Shown: positions 36,307-44,720 of the stretch, piece after piece
Numbering within the stretch: the stretch's first letter is position 1
Layout of the letters: each line of letters begins with the position of its first letter
Assembly: GCA_964552035.1 (NCBI GenBank)
Contig: CAZKFN010000003.1
Coordinates: forward strand, 1-56,290
Length of the DNA: 56,290 nt
Source of the DNA: CAZKFN01 sp964552035
Lineage (GTDB): Bacteria; Bacteroidota; Bacteroidia; Flavobacteriales_E; Vicingaceae
Direction: 5' to 3'
Made by a program: the position numbers and the translations under genes
The notes under the pieces: generated by a model
The model's input: only the letters and a program-made list of their open reading frames with translations
What the model was told of the DNA's origin: nothing
Databases searched by the model: none

Positions 36307-37083
36307 ATGATTTACTTGAAGACAGAAGAAGAAATTGAATTAATAAGAAAGAGTTCTTTACTTGTTGGAAAAACTTTAGCTGAAGTAGCAAAAAGGGTAG
36401 CACCTGGAGTTACTCCTTTAGAATTGGATTCTATTGCTGAAGAGTTTATTATGGATAATGGCGCCACTCCTGGATTTAAAGGATATAACGGTTTCCCTAA
36501 TACACTTTGTACCTCTGTTAATGAACAAGTCGTACATGGTATCCCCTCTAATAAACCCTTAGTAAATGGCGATATTATTTCCGTTGATTGTGGAGCTGTT
36601 TTAAATGGCTTTTTCGGAGATGTCGCTTTTACCTTTGAAGTAGGTGAAGTAGATGAAGAAATAAAGGAATTGCTTCAAACAACTAAGGATTGTCTGTATG
36701 CGGGAATTGATGCTGCTTATGCAGGAAGCCGAATTGGGGACATTGGTTTTGCAATACAATCTTTAGCAGAATCCAAAGGTTATGGAGTGGTTCGTGAATT
36801 AGTAGGTCATGGACTGGGAAAAAATTTACATGAAGCTCCAGAAGTGCCTAATTACGGACGAAGAGGAAATGGAATGAAGTTAAAAGAAGGTTTAGTTTTG
36901 GCAATTGAACCTATGATTAACTTAGGAAAAAGAAATGTTAAGCAAGCTTCAGATGGTTGGACGATTGTTACAGCAGATAAAAAGCCTTCAGCACATTTTG
37001 AACACAATATTGTGATAAGAAAAAATAAAGCAGAAATTCTTTCTTCACATGAATTTGTAGAAGAAATATTAAAAAATAAATAA
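36307..37083 (+). CDS. map: Type I methionine aminopeptidase
   Basis: 258 residues with the pita-bread fold metal ligands in SVDCGAVLNGFFGDVAFTF (two Asp), VGHGLGKNLHEAP (His), AIEPMI (Glu) and AHFEHNIVI (Glu). It removes the start Met from new proteins. Lies 12 bp after secY and 6 bp before infA. Confidence 0.97.
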   Translation: MIYLKTEEEIELIRKSSLLVGKTLAEVAKRVAPGVTPLELDSIAEEFIMDNGATPGFKGYNGFPNTLCTSVNEQVVHGIPSNKPLVNGDIISVDCGAVLNGFFGDVAFTFEVGEVDEEIKELLQTTKDCLYAGIDAAYAGSRIGDIGFAIQSLAESKGYGVVRELVGHGLGKNLHEAPEVPNYGRRGNGMKLKEGLVLAIEPMINLGKRNVKQASDGWTIVTADKKPSAHFEHNIVIRKNKAEILSSHEFVEEILKNK

Positions 37084-37089
37084 GTATAA

Positions 37090-37308
37090 ATGGCAAAGCA
37101 AGCATCCATTGAACAAGATGGGACAATAACAGAAGCATTATCCAATGCAATGTTTAGAGTTGAATTAGAGAATGGGCATGAAATAACTGCACATATCTCT
37201 GGAAAGATGAGGATGTATTATATTAAATTATTGCCAGGAGATAAAGTTAAAGTAGAAATGTCTCCTTATGATTTAACAAAAGGGAGAATTACATACAGAT
37301 ATAAATAA
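37090..37308 (+). CDS. infA: Translation initiation factor IF-1
   Basis: 72 residues, exact usual size. S1/OB-fold with MFRVELENGHEITAHISGKM and PYDLTKGRITYRYK. IF-1 occupies the A site during initiation. 14 bp before rpmJ. Confidence 0.98.
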   Translation: MAKQASIEQDGTITEALSNAMFRVELENGHEITAHISGKMRMYYIKLLPGDKVKVEMSPYDLTKGRITYRYK

Positions 37309-37322
37309 GAAAAAGTAGGACT

Positions 37323-37439
37323 ATGAAAGTTAGAGCATCAGTTAAAAAAAGAACTGCAGATTGTAAAATCGTAAAACGTAAAGGTCGTGTTTACGTAATA
37401 AATAAGAAAAATCCTAAGCTTAAACAAAGACAAGGTTAA
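37323..37439 (+). CDS. rpmJ: 50S ribosomal protein L36, zinc-free type
   Basis: 38 residues, read directly from the sequence. MKVRASVKKRTADCKIVKRK start and KQRQG end are the L36 signature. Only one of the four zinc ligands (Cys14) remains, the form common in Bacteroidota. Lies between infA and rpsM as expected. Confidence 0.96.
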   Translation: MKVRASVKKRTADCKIVKRKGRVYVINKKNPKLKQRQG

Positions 37440-37458
37440 TAGATAATAGATTAAACTT

Positions 37459-37836
37459 ATGGCTAGAATAGCAGGTATAGATTTACCGAGAAATAAAAGA
37501 GGTGTCATTGGATTGACATACATCTACGGAATTGGCAGCAGTACAGCTGCAAAAGTTTTAACTCAGGCAGGAATAGATTTGAGTAAAAAAGTAGGTGACT
37601 GGAATGATGAGGAATTGACTAAAATTCGTAAAATCCTTAACGATGAATATCGTTTGGAAGGCGCACTTCGTTCTGAAGTTCAATTAAACATTAAACGTTT
37701 AATGGACATTGGATGTTATAGAGGTGTTCGTCATAGAACAGGGTTGCCTTTACGTGGTCAGAAGACTAAGAATAATTCACGAACAAGAAAAGGTAGAAAG
37801 AAAACTGTTGCTAACAAGAAAAAAACTACTAAATAA
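37459..37836 (+). CDS. rpsM: 30S ribosomal protein S13
   Basis: 125 residues. MARIAGIDLPRNKRGVIGLT start, YRGVRHRTGLPLRGQKTKNN and a basic tail (KGRKKTVANKKKTTK) that touches P-site tRNA. First of the alpha part of the cluster. Confidence 0.98.
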   Translation: MARIAGIDLPRNKRGVIGLTYIYGIGSSTAAKVLTQAGIDLSKKVGDWNDEELTKIRKILNDEYRLEGALRSEVQLNIKRLMDIGCYRGVRHRTGLPLRGQKTKNNSRTRKGRKKTVANKKKTTK

Positions 37837-37853
37837 TAAGGATTTATAAGAAA

Positions 37854-38246
37854 ATGGCAAAGTCTACGCAAAAGAAAGTAAAGAAAAAGAGTGTCAATGT
37901 TGAGTCTGTTGGACAAGCGCATATACATGCATCGTTTAACAACATCATAATTACATTGGCAAATAAAAATGGTCAAGTTATTTCTTGGGCTTCTTCTGGG
38001 AAAATGGGATTTAGAGGTTCTAAAAAGAACACTCCTTATGCTGCTCAAGTTGCAGCTTCAGAATGTGCTAAAGAAGCATATGACTTAGGTTTACGTCGGG
38101 TAAAGGTTTATGTTAAAGGACCTGGTTCGGGAAGAGAATCAGCTATACGAACTATTCATAATTCAGGTATTGAAGTAACTGAAATAGTAGATATTACTCC
38201 TATACCTCATAATGGATGTAGACCTCCAAAGAGGAGAAGAGTTTAA
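37854..38246 (+). CDS. rpsK: 30S ribosomal protein S11
   Basis: 130 residues. AHIHASFNNIIITLANKNGQ, SSGKMGFRGSKKNTPYAAQV and the end PIPHNGCRPPKRRRV are conserved; the Asn-Gly in PHNGC is the site often turned to isoaspartate. S11 sits on the 30S platform. Confidence 0.98.
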   Translation: MAKSTQKKVKKKSVNVESVGQAHIHASFNNIIITLANKNGQVISWASSGKMGFRGSKKNTPYAAQVAASECAKEAYDLGLRRVKVYVKGPGSGRESAIRTIHNSGIEVTEIVDITPIPHNGCRPPKRRRV

Positions 38247-38281
38247 AAGTACAATCATTAGAAAAGACAAATACATAAATA

Positions 38282-38887
38282 ATGGCTAGATATACAGGAC
38301 CAAAGTCGAAAATTGCTCGAAAATTTAGAGAACCAATTTTTGGAGCAGATAAAGTTTTAGAAAAGAAAAATTATCCTCCAGGACAACATGGTCCAAATAA
38401 GCGTAGGAAAAAACAATCTGAATATTCTCTGCAGTTAATGGAGAAGCAAAAAGCAAAATATACTTATGGTATTTTGGAAAAACAATTTGCTAATCTATTT
38501 AAGGAAGCAGTTAGAATAAAAGGTATTACCGGTGAAAACTTACTTCAATTGTGTGAGTCTCGTTTGGATAATGTTATTTTTAGAATGGGAATGGCCACTA
38601 CTAGAAGAGGTGCTCGTCAATTGGTAACTCATAGACATTTTACAGTAAATGGCGATATTGTCAACATCCCTTCCTATAAATTAAAAGAGGGTGATGTTGT
38701 TGAAGTAAGACAACGTTCAAAAGCATTAGAAGTAATTAATGAAGCAGTAGCAAATCGCGAAGTTAATTATGACTGGTTAGAGTTTGATGCTCAACAATTA
38801 AAAGGAGTATTTGTACACTTACCGGAAAGAGCTCAAATACCTGAGAACATTCAAGAACAGTTAATTGTAGAGCTTTACTCTAAGTAA
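38282..38887 (+). CDS. rpsD: 30S ribosomal protein S4
   Basis: 201 residues. ARYTGPKSKIARKFREPIFG start and an S4 RNA-binding domain (LCESRLDNVIFRMGMATTRR). No zinc cysteines at the N-terminus. S4 starts 30S assembly and in model species represses the alpha operon. Confidence 0.98.
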   Translation: MARYTGPKSKIARKFREPIFGADKVLEKKNYPPGQHGPNKRRKKQSEYSLQLMEKQKAKYTYGILEKQFANLFKEAVRIKGITGENLLQLCESRLDNVIFRMGMATTRRGARQLVTHRHFTVNGDIVNIPSYKLKEGDVVEVRQRSKALEVINEAVANREVNYDWLEFDAQQLKGVFVHLPERAQIPENIQEQLIVELYSK

Positions 38888-38918
38888 TAGTAATAACACT
38901 TAAACAAGGAAAAATATT

Positions 38919-39911
38919 ATGGCGATTTTAGACTTTCAGAAGCCTGATGAAGTAATTATGATTGAATCAGACGACTATAAAGGTCGGTTTGAATTTAGAC
39001 CTTTGGAACCTGGTTATGGTATTACCGTCGGTAATGCCATAAGAAGAATTTTACTTTCTTCTTTAGAAGGGTTTGCTATAACTGGTGTAAGGATTGAAGG
39101 CGTAGAACATGAGTTTTCTACAATTGACGGCGTGGTTGAAGATGTGACTTCAATTATTCTAAATTTAAAACAAATTCGTTTTAAACAACAAATAGAAGAT
39201 ACAGATTCTGAAAAAGTTACCATAACTGTTTCAGGTCAAGATAAAATGACTGCTGGAGATATTGGGAAATTCACCTCGGCTTTCCAAGTATTAAATCCTA
39301 ATCATATTATCTGTCAAATGGAACGTTCGGTTAAAATCCAAATGGAGTTAACTATCAACAAAGGAAGAGGGTATGTTCCTTCTGAAGAAAATAGAGTAGA
39401 AGAGGCACCTATAGGTTTTATTCCAATGGATGCTATTTTTACTCCTATTAAGAACGTTAACTTTGGGGTAGAAAACTTTAGAGTTGAACAAAAAACCGAC
39501 TACGAAAAGTTGATTATGGATATTGAAACCGATGGTTCAATTCATCCTAAAGATGCTTTAAAAGAAGCTGCCAAAATCTTAATTCATCACTTCATGTTGT
39601 TCTCTGATGAAAAGATAACTTTAGAAGCGGAAATCAAATCTGCTGTGGAAGAGTTTGATGAAGATTCTCTGCATATGAGACAATTATTAAAAACTAAGCT
39701 TATTGACCTTGACCTATCTGTAAGAGCATTGAATTGCCTAAAAGCTGCTGATGTAGATTCATTGGGAGAATTAGTACAGTTTAATAAAACAGATCTTCTA
39801 AAGTTTAGAAACTTTGGTAAAAAGTCATTGGCTGAGCTTACCGAATTAATAGAAAGCAAAAACTTAACTTTTGGAATGGATGTTTCAAAATATAAACTTG
39901 ATAAGGAATAA
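38919..39911 (+). CDS. rpoA: RNA polymerase alpha subunit
   Basis: 330 residues. The N-terminal assembly domain (about 1-235, with GYGITVGNAIRRILLSSLEG) and the C-terminal domain (about 255-318, with LDLSVRALNCLKAADVDSLG) that contacts DNA and activators are both whole. 31 bp after rpsD and 5 bp before rplQ. Confidence 0.98.
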   Translation: MAILDFQKPDEVIMIESDDYKGRFEFRPLEPGYGITVGNAIRRILLSSLEGFAITGVRIEGVEHEFSTIDGVVEDVTSIILNLKQIRFKQQIEDTDSEKVTITVSGQDKMTAGDIGKFTSAFQVLNPNHIICQMERSVKIQMELTINKGRGYVPSEENRVEEAPIGFIPMDAIFTPIKNVNFGVENFRVEQKTDYEKLIMDIETDGSIHPKDALKEAAKILIHHFMLFSDEKITLEAEIKSAVEEFDEDSLHMRQLLKTKLIDLDLSVRALNCLKAADVDSLGELVQFNKTDLLKFRNFGKKSLAELTELIESKNLTFGMDVSKYKLDKE

Positions 39912-39916
39912 GCGAA

Positions 39917-40585
39917 ATGAGACACGGAAAGAAATTTAATAGCCTAGGGAGAACAAAGTCGCACAGACATGCTATGTTAGCAAATATGTCTTGCTCTTTG
40001 ATTCAAAATAAAAGAATAACGACTACTGTTGCTAAAGCCAAGGCCTTGAGAGGGTTTGTAGAGCCGTTAATTACAAGATCAAAAGATGACTCAACTCACT
40101 CTCGACGTGTGGTATTTAATCAACTGAATGATAAATATGCCGTAGCAGAACTTTTTAGAGAGGTTGCACCAAAAATAGGTGATCGTCCTGGAGGGTATAC
40201 AAGGATAATCAAAACGGGGAATAGATTAGGTGATAGTGCAGAAATGTGCCTTATGGAATTGGTAGATTTTAATGAAATTTATACCAGCGAAAAATCTTCT
40301 TCAGCTAAGAAAACTAAAACGAGAAGAAGTAGAAGAGGTGGAGGAGGAAGCAAAACTACAGCTTCTACTGAAACAAAAGAAACTACAAAAACGAGCAAAA
40401 CGGATAAAGCTGAAACAACTAAAAAAGAATCATCTACTCAAAAGACTGTAGAGAATATAAAAGAAGAGACTCCTCAAAAGGATGTTGAACCTAAAGTGGA
40501 GGCTAAAAAGAAAGAGTCCTCTCCTTCAACTGAGAAAAAAGAACCTAAAAAGGATGCAGATAATACAGATAAAAAAGAGGATTAA
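39917..40585 (+). CDS. rplQ: 50S ribosomal protein L17 with long Lys/Thr/Glu tail
   Basis: 222 residues. The first ~118 are a normal L17 (MRHGKKFNSLGRTKSHRHAM to MELVDFNEIY). Residues about 120-222 are an added tail: a basic patch KKTKTRRSRRGGGGSK, then low-complexity Lys/Thr/Glu/Ser-rich sequence. L17 is commonly 115-160 residues; a tail is seen in other Bacteroidota, but this is at the long end. Last gene of the cluster, followed by a strong terminator at 40623-40662. Confidence 0.96.
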   Translation: MRHGKKFNSLGRTKSHRHAMLANMSCSLIQNKRITTTVAKAKALRGFVEPLITRSKDDSTHSRRVVFNQLNDKYAVAELFREVAPKIGDRPGGYTRIIKTGNRLGDSAEMCLMELVDFNEIYTSEKSSSAKKTKTRRSRRGGGGSKTTASTETKETTKTSKTDKAETTKKESSTQKTVENIKEETPQKDVEPKVEAKKKESSPSTEKKEPKKDADNTDKKED

Positions 40586-40622
40586 GAATTGATTGAAGTT
40601 GATACACAAAGAAGTTAATTTT

Positions 40623-40662
40623 AAAAGGATAAAACATGCTTGTTTTATCCTTTTTTTTTTTT
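40623..40662 (+). terminator. Intrinsic terminator after rplQ
   Basis: A perfect 14-bp stem (AAAAGGATAAAACA with TGTTTTATCCTTTT), loop TGCT, and a run of 12 T starting at 40651 that overlaps the stem end. It closes the ribosomal cluster. Confidence 0.9.
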
Positions 40663-40672
40663 AATAATTTTG
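40640..40672 (+). promoter_or_regulatory. Probable carA promoter, overlapping the terminator
   Basis: TTG (40640-40642), a 22-base spacer and TAATTTTG (40665-40672), an exact TAnnTTTG. The -33 part lies inside the terminator hairpin and the -7 element ends 4 bases before the carA ATG, so the message may have no leader. Confidence 0.5.
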
Positions 40673-40676
40673 TAAT

Positions 40677-41783
40677 ATGAAATATAAAACTAAAGCTAAA
40701 GGAATAGTAATGCTTGCCGATGGTACTGTTTTTCATGGTATGTCTGCAGGAATTCTTGGCACTGCAATAGGAGAGATTTGCTTTAATACCAGTATGAGTG
40801 GATACCAAGAAACCTATACTGATTTGGCATATACTGGACAAATATTGGTCAATACTACAGCACATATCGGTGGATATGGAGTAAATGAAAATGAAAATGA
40901 ATCTGATAAGGTGGGTATTTCAGCCTTGATATGTAAGAATTTTTCGGATAACTTTTCTAGAAAAAATGCTAGTACTTCTTTACAAAATTATTTTGAATCC
41001 AATAATATAGTGGTAATTACGGATGTGGATAGTAGAGCTTTAGTTCGGCATATTCGCGATAAAGGTGCTATGAATGCCGTTGTTTCTTCTATAGAGTTTG
41101 ATTTTGATAAACTTAAAGAAAAATTGGAAATGTATCCTTTGTTGGAGAATTTAGAGCTCGCTTCTAAGGTGTCTACTAAAAAAGCTTATATCCTTGGAGA
41201 TGAAAAATCAAACTTAAAAGTTGCTCTAATTGATTATGGTGTAAAAATGAGTTTAATACAAGCATTTGTTGAAAGAGGGGCAAAGGTTAAGGTATTTCCA
41301 ATGCAGACAGAGGTGAACGATATTTTGGCCTGGAAACCCAAAGGAATTGTCTTGAGTAATGGGCCTGGAAATCCTTTATTAATGAAAGAAAGTATACAAA
41401 AAGTGAAAGATTTAACACATGGGAACATTCCTATTTTAGGCATATCTTTAGGGCATCAATTGTTGGCCTTGGCTGCTGGTGCTGAGACTGAGAAAATGGC
41501 TATTGGACATAGAGGTAGCAATCACCCTGTACATAATTTATTGACTGGAAAATCTGAGGTAACTGCTCAAAATCATGGCTTTGTTGTTACTAAATCTTCC
41601 GTAGAGAAAAACGATACCTTAGAAATAACTCATATTCATCTTAATGATAATACGATAGCGGGGCTAAGATATAAAAATAAATTTATATTCTCTGTTCAGT
41701 TTCTTCCAGAAGCATCGCCAGGTCCCCATGATTCAAAATATTTATTTGATAATTTTATAGAAACCCTTAATACTGCTAAATAA
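40677..41783 (+). CDS. carA: Carbamoyl-phosphate synthase small subunit, glutaminase active site lost
   Basis: 368 residues, full length. The N-terminal CarA domain (GEICFNTSMSGYQETYTDLA) and the C-terminal class I glutamine amidotransferase domain are both present, with QNHGF and GPHDS conserved. CarA normally splits glutamine and sends ammonia to CarB for carbamoyl phosphate, used in arginine and pyrimidine synthesis. Here the nucleophile motif GICLGHQ reads GISLGHQ (Ser257, codon TCT) and the HPEAS motif reads LPEAS (Leu343, codon CTT); Glu345 stays. GPGDP is GPGNP at 230-234. Thus Cys and His of the triad are both gone and glutamine hydrolysis should fail. The frame is intact and ends one base before eno, so it is not a decayed gene. 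carB is not in the window. Confidence 0.93.
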   Translation: MKYKTKAKGIVMLADGTVFHGMSAGILGTAIGEICFNTSMSGYQETYTDLAYTGQILVNTTAHIGGYGVNENENESDKVGISALICKNFSDNFSRKNASTSLQNYFESNNIVVITDVDSRALVRHIRDKGAMNAVVSSIEFDFDKLKEKLEMYPLLENLELASKVSTKKAYILGDEKSNLKVALIDYGVKMSLIQAFVERGAKVKVFPMQTEVNDILAWKPKGIVLSNGPGNPLLMKESIQKVKDLTHGNIPILGISLGHQLLALAAGAETEKMAIGHRGSNHPVHNLLTGKSEVTAQNHGFVVTKSSVEKNDTLEITHIHLNDNTIAGLRYKNKFIFSVQFLPEASPGPHDSKYLFDNFIETLNTAK

Positions 41784-41784
41784 A

Positions 41785-43056
41785 ATGAGTTTAATAGCAA
41801 AAATTCACGCAAGACAAATATTGGATTCTCGTGGAAATCCAACAGTAGAAGTTGATGTAATCACTCAAAATGGTGTAAGAGGTAGGGCAGCTGTACCATC
41901 AGGAGCCTCTACAGGAATGTATGAAGCTGTAGAACTAAGAGATAATGATTCTTCAGCTTATATGGGTAAAGGAGTGCTAAAGGCAGTACAAAATATCAAT
42001 GGTAGTATTAATGAAGCTTTAAATGGTTGGAGTGTTTTTGATCAGGCTGAAATAGATGCACAGATGATAGCATTGGATGGAACACCTAATAAAGCAAATT
42101 TTGGAGCAAATGCAATTTTAGGAGTATCTCTTGCCGTAGCTCAAGCAGCTGCACAGGAATTAGGTATGCCTTTGTATCGATATGTTGGAGGAATGACGGC
42201 GAAATTACTTCCAGTTCCCATGATGAATATTTTAAATGGAGGCTCTCATGCTGACAACAGTATAGATTTTCAAGAATTTATGGTTATGCCTTATGGAGCT
42301 CAAGATTTCTCCCAAGCCCTACAAATGGGGACAGAGATTTTCCATCATTTAAAAGCGGTATTAAAATCCAAAGGACTTTCTACCAATGTAGGAGATGAAG
42401 GAGGTTTTGCTCCTAATTTAAAATCCAATGAAGAAGCCATTGAATACGTAATTAAAGCCATTGAAAAAGCTGGATTTAAGCCTGGGGAAGAAGTGGGAAT
42501 AGCTATGGATGCAGCTGCTTCAGAGTTTTATAAAGCTGATGAAAAAGTTTATCACTTACATAAGTCAACAGGAGAAAAATTAACTTCAGAACAAATGGTT
42601 GATTTTTGGAAAGATTGGGTAGATCAATATCCTATTGTGTCTATTGAAGATGGTTTATGGGAAGATGATTGGGAAGGTTGGAGAAAATTAACTGCTGCTG
42701 TTGGAGAGGATGTTCAATTGGTTGGGGACGACTTATTTGTTACCAATGTTGAACGACTTCAAAGAGGAATTGAAGAAGGTATTGCGAATTCAATTTTAAT
42801 AAAACTTAACCAAATAGGAACACTTACTGAAACAATAAGTGCTATAGAATTGGCTAAAGAAAATGGTTATACAGCTATTATAAGTCATCGTTCTGGAGAA
42901 ACAGAAGACACTTTCATAGCTGATTTGTCAGTTGCCTTGAATACAGGCCAAATTAAAACAGGTTCTGCTTCGCGTTCCGATAGAATGGCAAAGTATAATC
43001 AACTTTTGAGAATTCAGGAAATGTTAGGCGATAATGCAACTTTCCCAAAATTATAA
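41785..43056 (+). CDS. eno: Enolase
   Basis: 423 residues, full length. Family landmarks are all present: HARQILDSRGNPTVEVDV, SGASTGMYEAVELRD, the flexible-loop and metal region NVGDEGGFAPN, the SIEDGL and GDDLFVTN metal ligands, IKLNQIGTLTE with the catalytic Lys, and ISHRSGETEDTFIADL near the end. It interconverts 2-phosphoglycerate and phosphoenolpyruvate. It starts one base after carA, so the two share a transcript. Confidence 0.98.
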   Translation: MSLIAKIHARQILDSRGNPTVEVDVITQNGVRGRAAVPSGASTGMYEAVELRDNDSSAYMGKGVLKAVQNINGSINEALNGWSVFDQAEIDAQMIALDGTPNKANFGANAILGVSLAVAQAAAQELGMPLYRYVGGMTAKLLPVPMMNILNGGSHADNSIDFQEFMVMPYGAQDFSQALQMGTEIFHHLKAVLKSKGLSTNVGDEGGFAPNLKSNEEAIEYVIKAIEKAGFKPGEEVGIAMDAAASEFYKADEKVYHLHKSTGEKLTSEQMVDFWKDWVDQYPIVSIEDGLWEDDWEGWRKLTAAVGEDVQLVGDDLFVTNVERLQRGIEEGIANSILIKLNQIGTLTETISAIELAKENGYTAIISHRSGETEDTFIADLSVALNTGQIKTGSASRSDRMAKYNQLLRIQEMLGDNATFPKL

Positions 43057-43182
43057 AAAACTGATTTATGCCGTTTATGTGAAAGCAATCTTATTCTATA
43101 AAGGGCATCTTAGTTAAAATAATACTAAGGGAATTATAAAGAGAAAAATAAGAAAAAACCATAAAAAACATTAAGAATAACA

Positions 43183-43214
43183 TTTGTATAAAAGGCTACT
43201 CTTACTTACTTTTG
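43183..43214 (+). promoter_or_regulatory. Promoter of gltA
   Basis: TTTG (43183-43186), a 20-base spacer and TACTTTTG (43207-43214), full match to the phylum consensus. Gives a leader of about 75 bases before the gltA ATG. Confidence 0.75.
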
Positions 43215-43296
43215 CAATGCTACAGATTGAAAACAAATTTTTATAATTATTGTTATAATTTGTAGTAAAATATTCACCATAAAAATCTATTAAGAA

Positions 43297-44583
43297 ATGT
43301 CAGAAAAAGCTGAATTAAAAGTTGGAGATAAAACATATGAACTTCCTATAATTGTAGGTACAGAAAATGAAAAAGGAATAGATATTAGCAAGTTGAGACA
43401 AGAAACAGGTCTGATAACTTTGGATTATGGCTTTAAGAATACTGGATCAACAACATCGGCAATAACATTTTTAAATGGAGAAGAGGGGATTTTACGTTAC
43501 CGTGGATATTCTATAGAAGATTTAGCTGATAAAGCATCTTTTTTAGAAGTTGCTTATTTATTGATTTATGGAGAATTACCTGATGCTGATACCTTAGGAA
43601 ATTTCAATGAAGAAATAACCATGCACACTATGCTGCATGAGGATATAAAAAACATTTTAGATGGATTTCCTTCAAATGCACACCCAATGGGGGTTTTATC
43701 TTCTTTAGTTTCTTCTTTAACTGCTTTTTATCCCGGTTCTCTAGATCCTAATCGATCTGCGGAAAAAGTAAATAAAAGCATAATTCGATTATTAGCTAAG
43801 ATTCCTACAATGGCAGCATGGGCTTATAAAAATGCTTTAGGTCATCCTGTAAATTATCCAGATAATAAACTGAATTATTCGTCTAATTTTTTAAAGATGA
43901 TGTTTGCTGTACCAGCAGATGATTATGAGGTGGACCCAGTTGTTGCTTCTGCAATTGACAAGTTGTTAATTCTACATGCTGATCACGAACAAAACTGTTC
44001 CGCTTCAACAGTAAGAATTGTAGGTTCTTCTCATGCTAGTTTATATGCATCTATAGCTGCAGGTATTGGTGCACTTTGGGGTCCTTTGCATGGTGGGGCG
44101 AATCAAGCAGTAATTGAAATGCTCGAAGGAATTAAAAATGACGGAGGAGATGTTCAAAAATATATGGACAAAGCTAAAGATAAAAATGATCCTTTTAGGT
44201 TAATGGGCTTTGGACACCGAGTATATAAAAATTTTGATCCTAGAGCTAGGATTATTAAGAAAGCAGCAGACGATGTTTTAAATAAGCTTGGAATTAATGA
44301 TCCAATTTTAGAAATTGCTAAGGGATTAGAAGAAACAGCTTTAAGAGATGAATACTTTATCGAAAGAAAGTTGTATCCTAATGTTGACTTTTATTCTGGA
44401 ATTATATATCGCGCCATTGGAATTCCAACTTCCATGTTTACTGTTATGTTTGTAATGGGTCGTTTACCAGGTTGGATTGCTCAGTGGAAAGAAATGAGAG
44501 AAGAAAGTCAACCAATTGGACGTCCAAGACAAATATATACTGGATATAATTCTAGAGAATTTGTTTCTATAGATAAGCGATAG
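43297..44583 (+). CDS. gltA: Citrate synthase
   Basis: 428 residues, type II. The active-site parts are seen: LHADHEQNCSASTVRIVGSS (His), GPLHGGANQAVIEML (His), GFGHRVYKNFDPRA and NVDFYSGI (Asp). It joins oxaloacetate and acetyl-CoA at the entry of the TCA cycle. It has its own promoter at 43183-43214 and a terminator at 44604-44631, so it is a single-gene unit. The eno-gltA order is usual in flavobacteria. Confidence 0.98.
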   Translation: MSEKAELKVGDKTYELPIIVGTENEKGIDISKLRQETGLITLDYGFKNTGSTTSAITFLNGEEGILRYRGYSIEDLADKASFLEVAYLLIYGELPDADTLGNFNEEITMHTMLHEDIKNILDGFPSNAHPMGVLSSLVSSLTAFYPGSLDPNRSAEKVNKSIIRLLAKIPTMAAWAYKNALGHPVNYPDNKLNYSSNFLKMMFAVPADDYEVDPVVASAIDKLLILHADHEQNCSASTVRIVGSSHASLYASIAAGIGALWGPLHGGANQAVIEMLEGIKNDGGDVQKYMDKAKDKNDPFRLMGFGHRVYKNFDPRARIIKKAADDVLNKLGINDPILEIAKGLEETALRDEYFIERKLYPNVDFYSGIIYRAIGIPTSMFTVMFVMGRLPGWIAQWKEMREESQPIGRPRQIYTGYNSREFVSIDKR

Positions 44584-44603
44584 AAAAACAAATTGAGATA
44601 TAC

Positions 44604-44631
44604 AAGGGAGGCTTTTATTGCCTCCTTTTTT
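44604..44631 (+). terminator. Intrinsic terminator after gltA
   Basis: Stem GGAGGC/GCCTCC (44607-44612 with 44620-44625), extended by G-T and A-T pairs, loop TTTTATT, then a T run. Confidence 0.88.
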
Positions 44632-44665
44632 ATTGGCTTCAAAAGAAAAAATTAACTTTTCTACT

Positions 44666-44673
44666 TATTTTTG
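44666..44673 (+). promoter_or_regulatory. -7 element before the UbiD gene
   Basis: TATTTTTG, exact TAnnTTTG, 47 bases before the ATG and just after the gltA terminator. No TTG within the normal spacer range. Confidence 0.35.
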
Positions 44674-44720
44674 GTGGAAATTGTTCAAACGTTTGATGAA
44701 AATTTTCAAATAGAATCGTA

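Noticed and set aside
37323..37439. L36 missing zinc cysteines as a novelty
   Set aside because: Zinc-free L36 and S14 are usual in Bacteroidota.
40677..41783. carA as a pseudogene or frameshift product
   Set aside because: One open frame of normal length with conserved sequence on both sides of each change and tight coupling to eno; nothing suggests decay.
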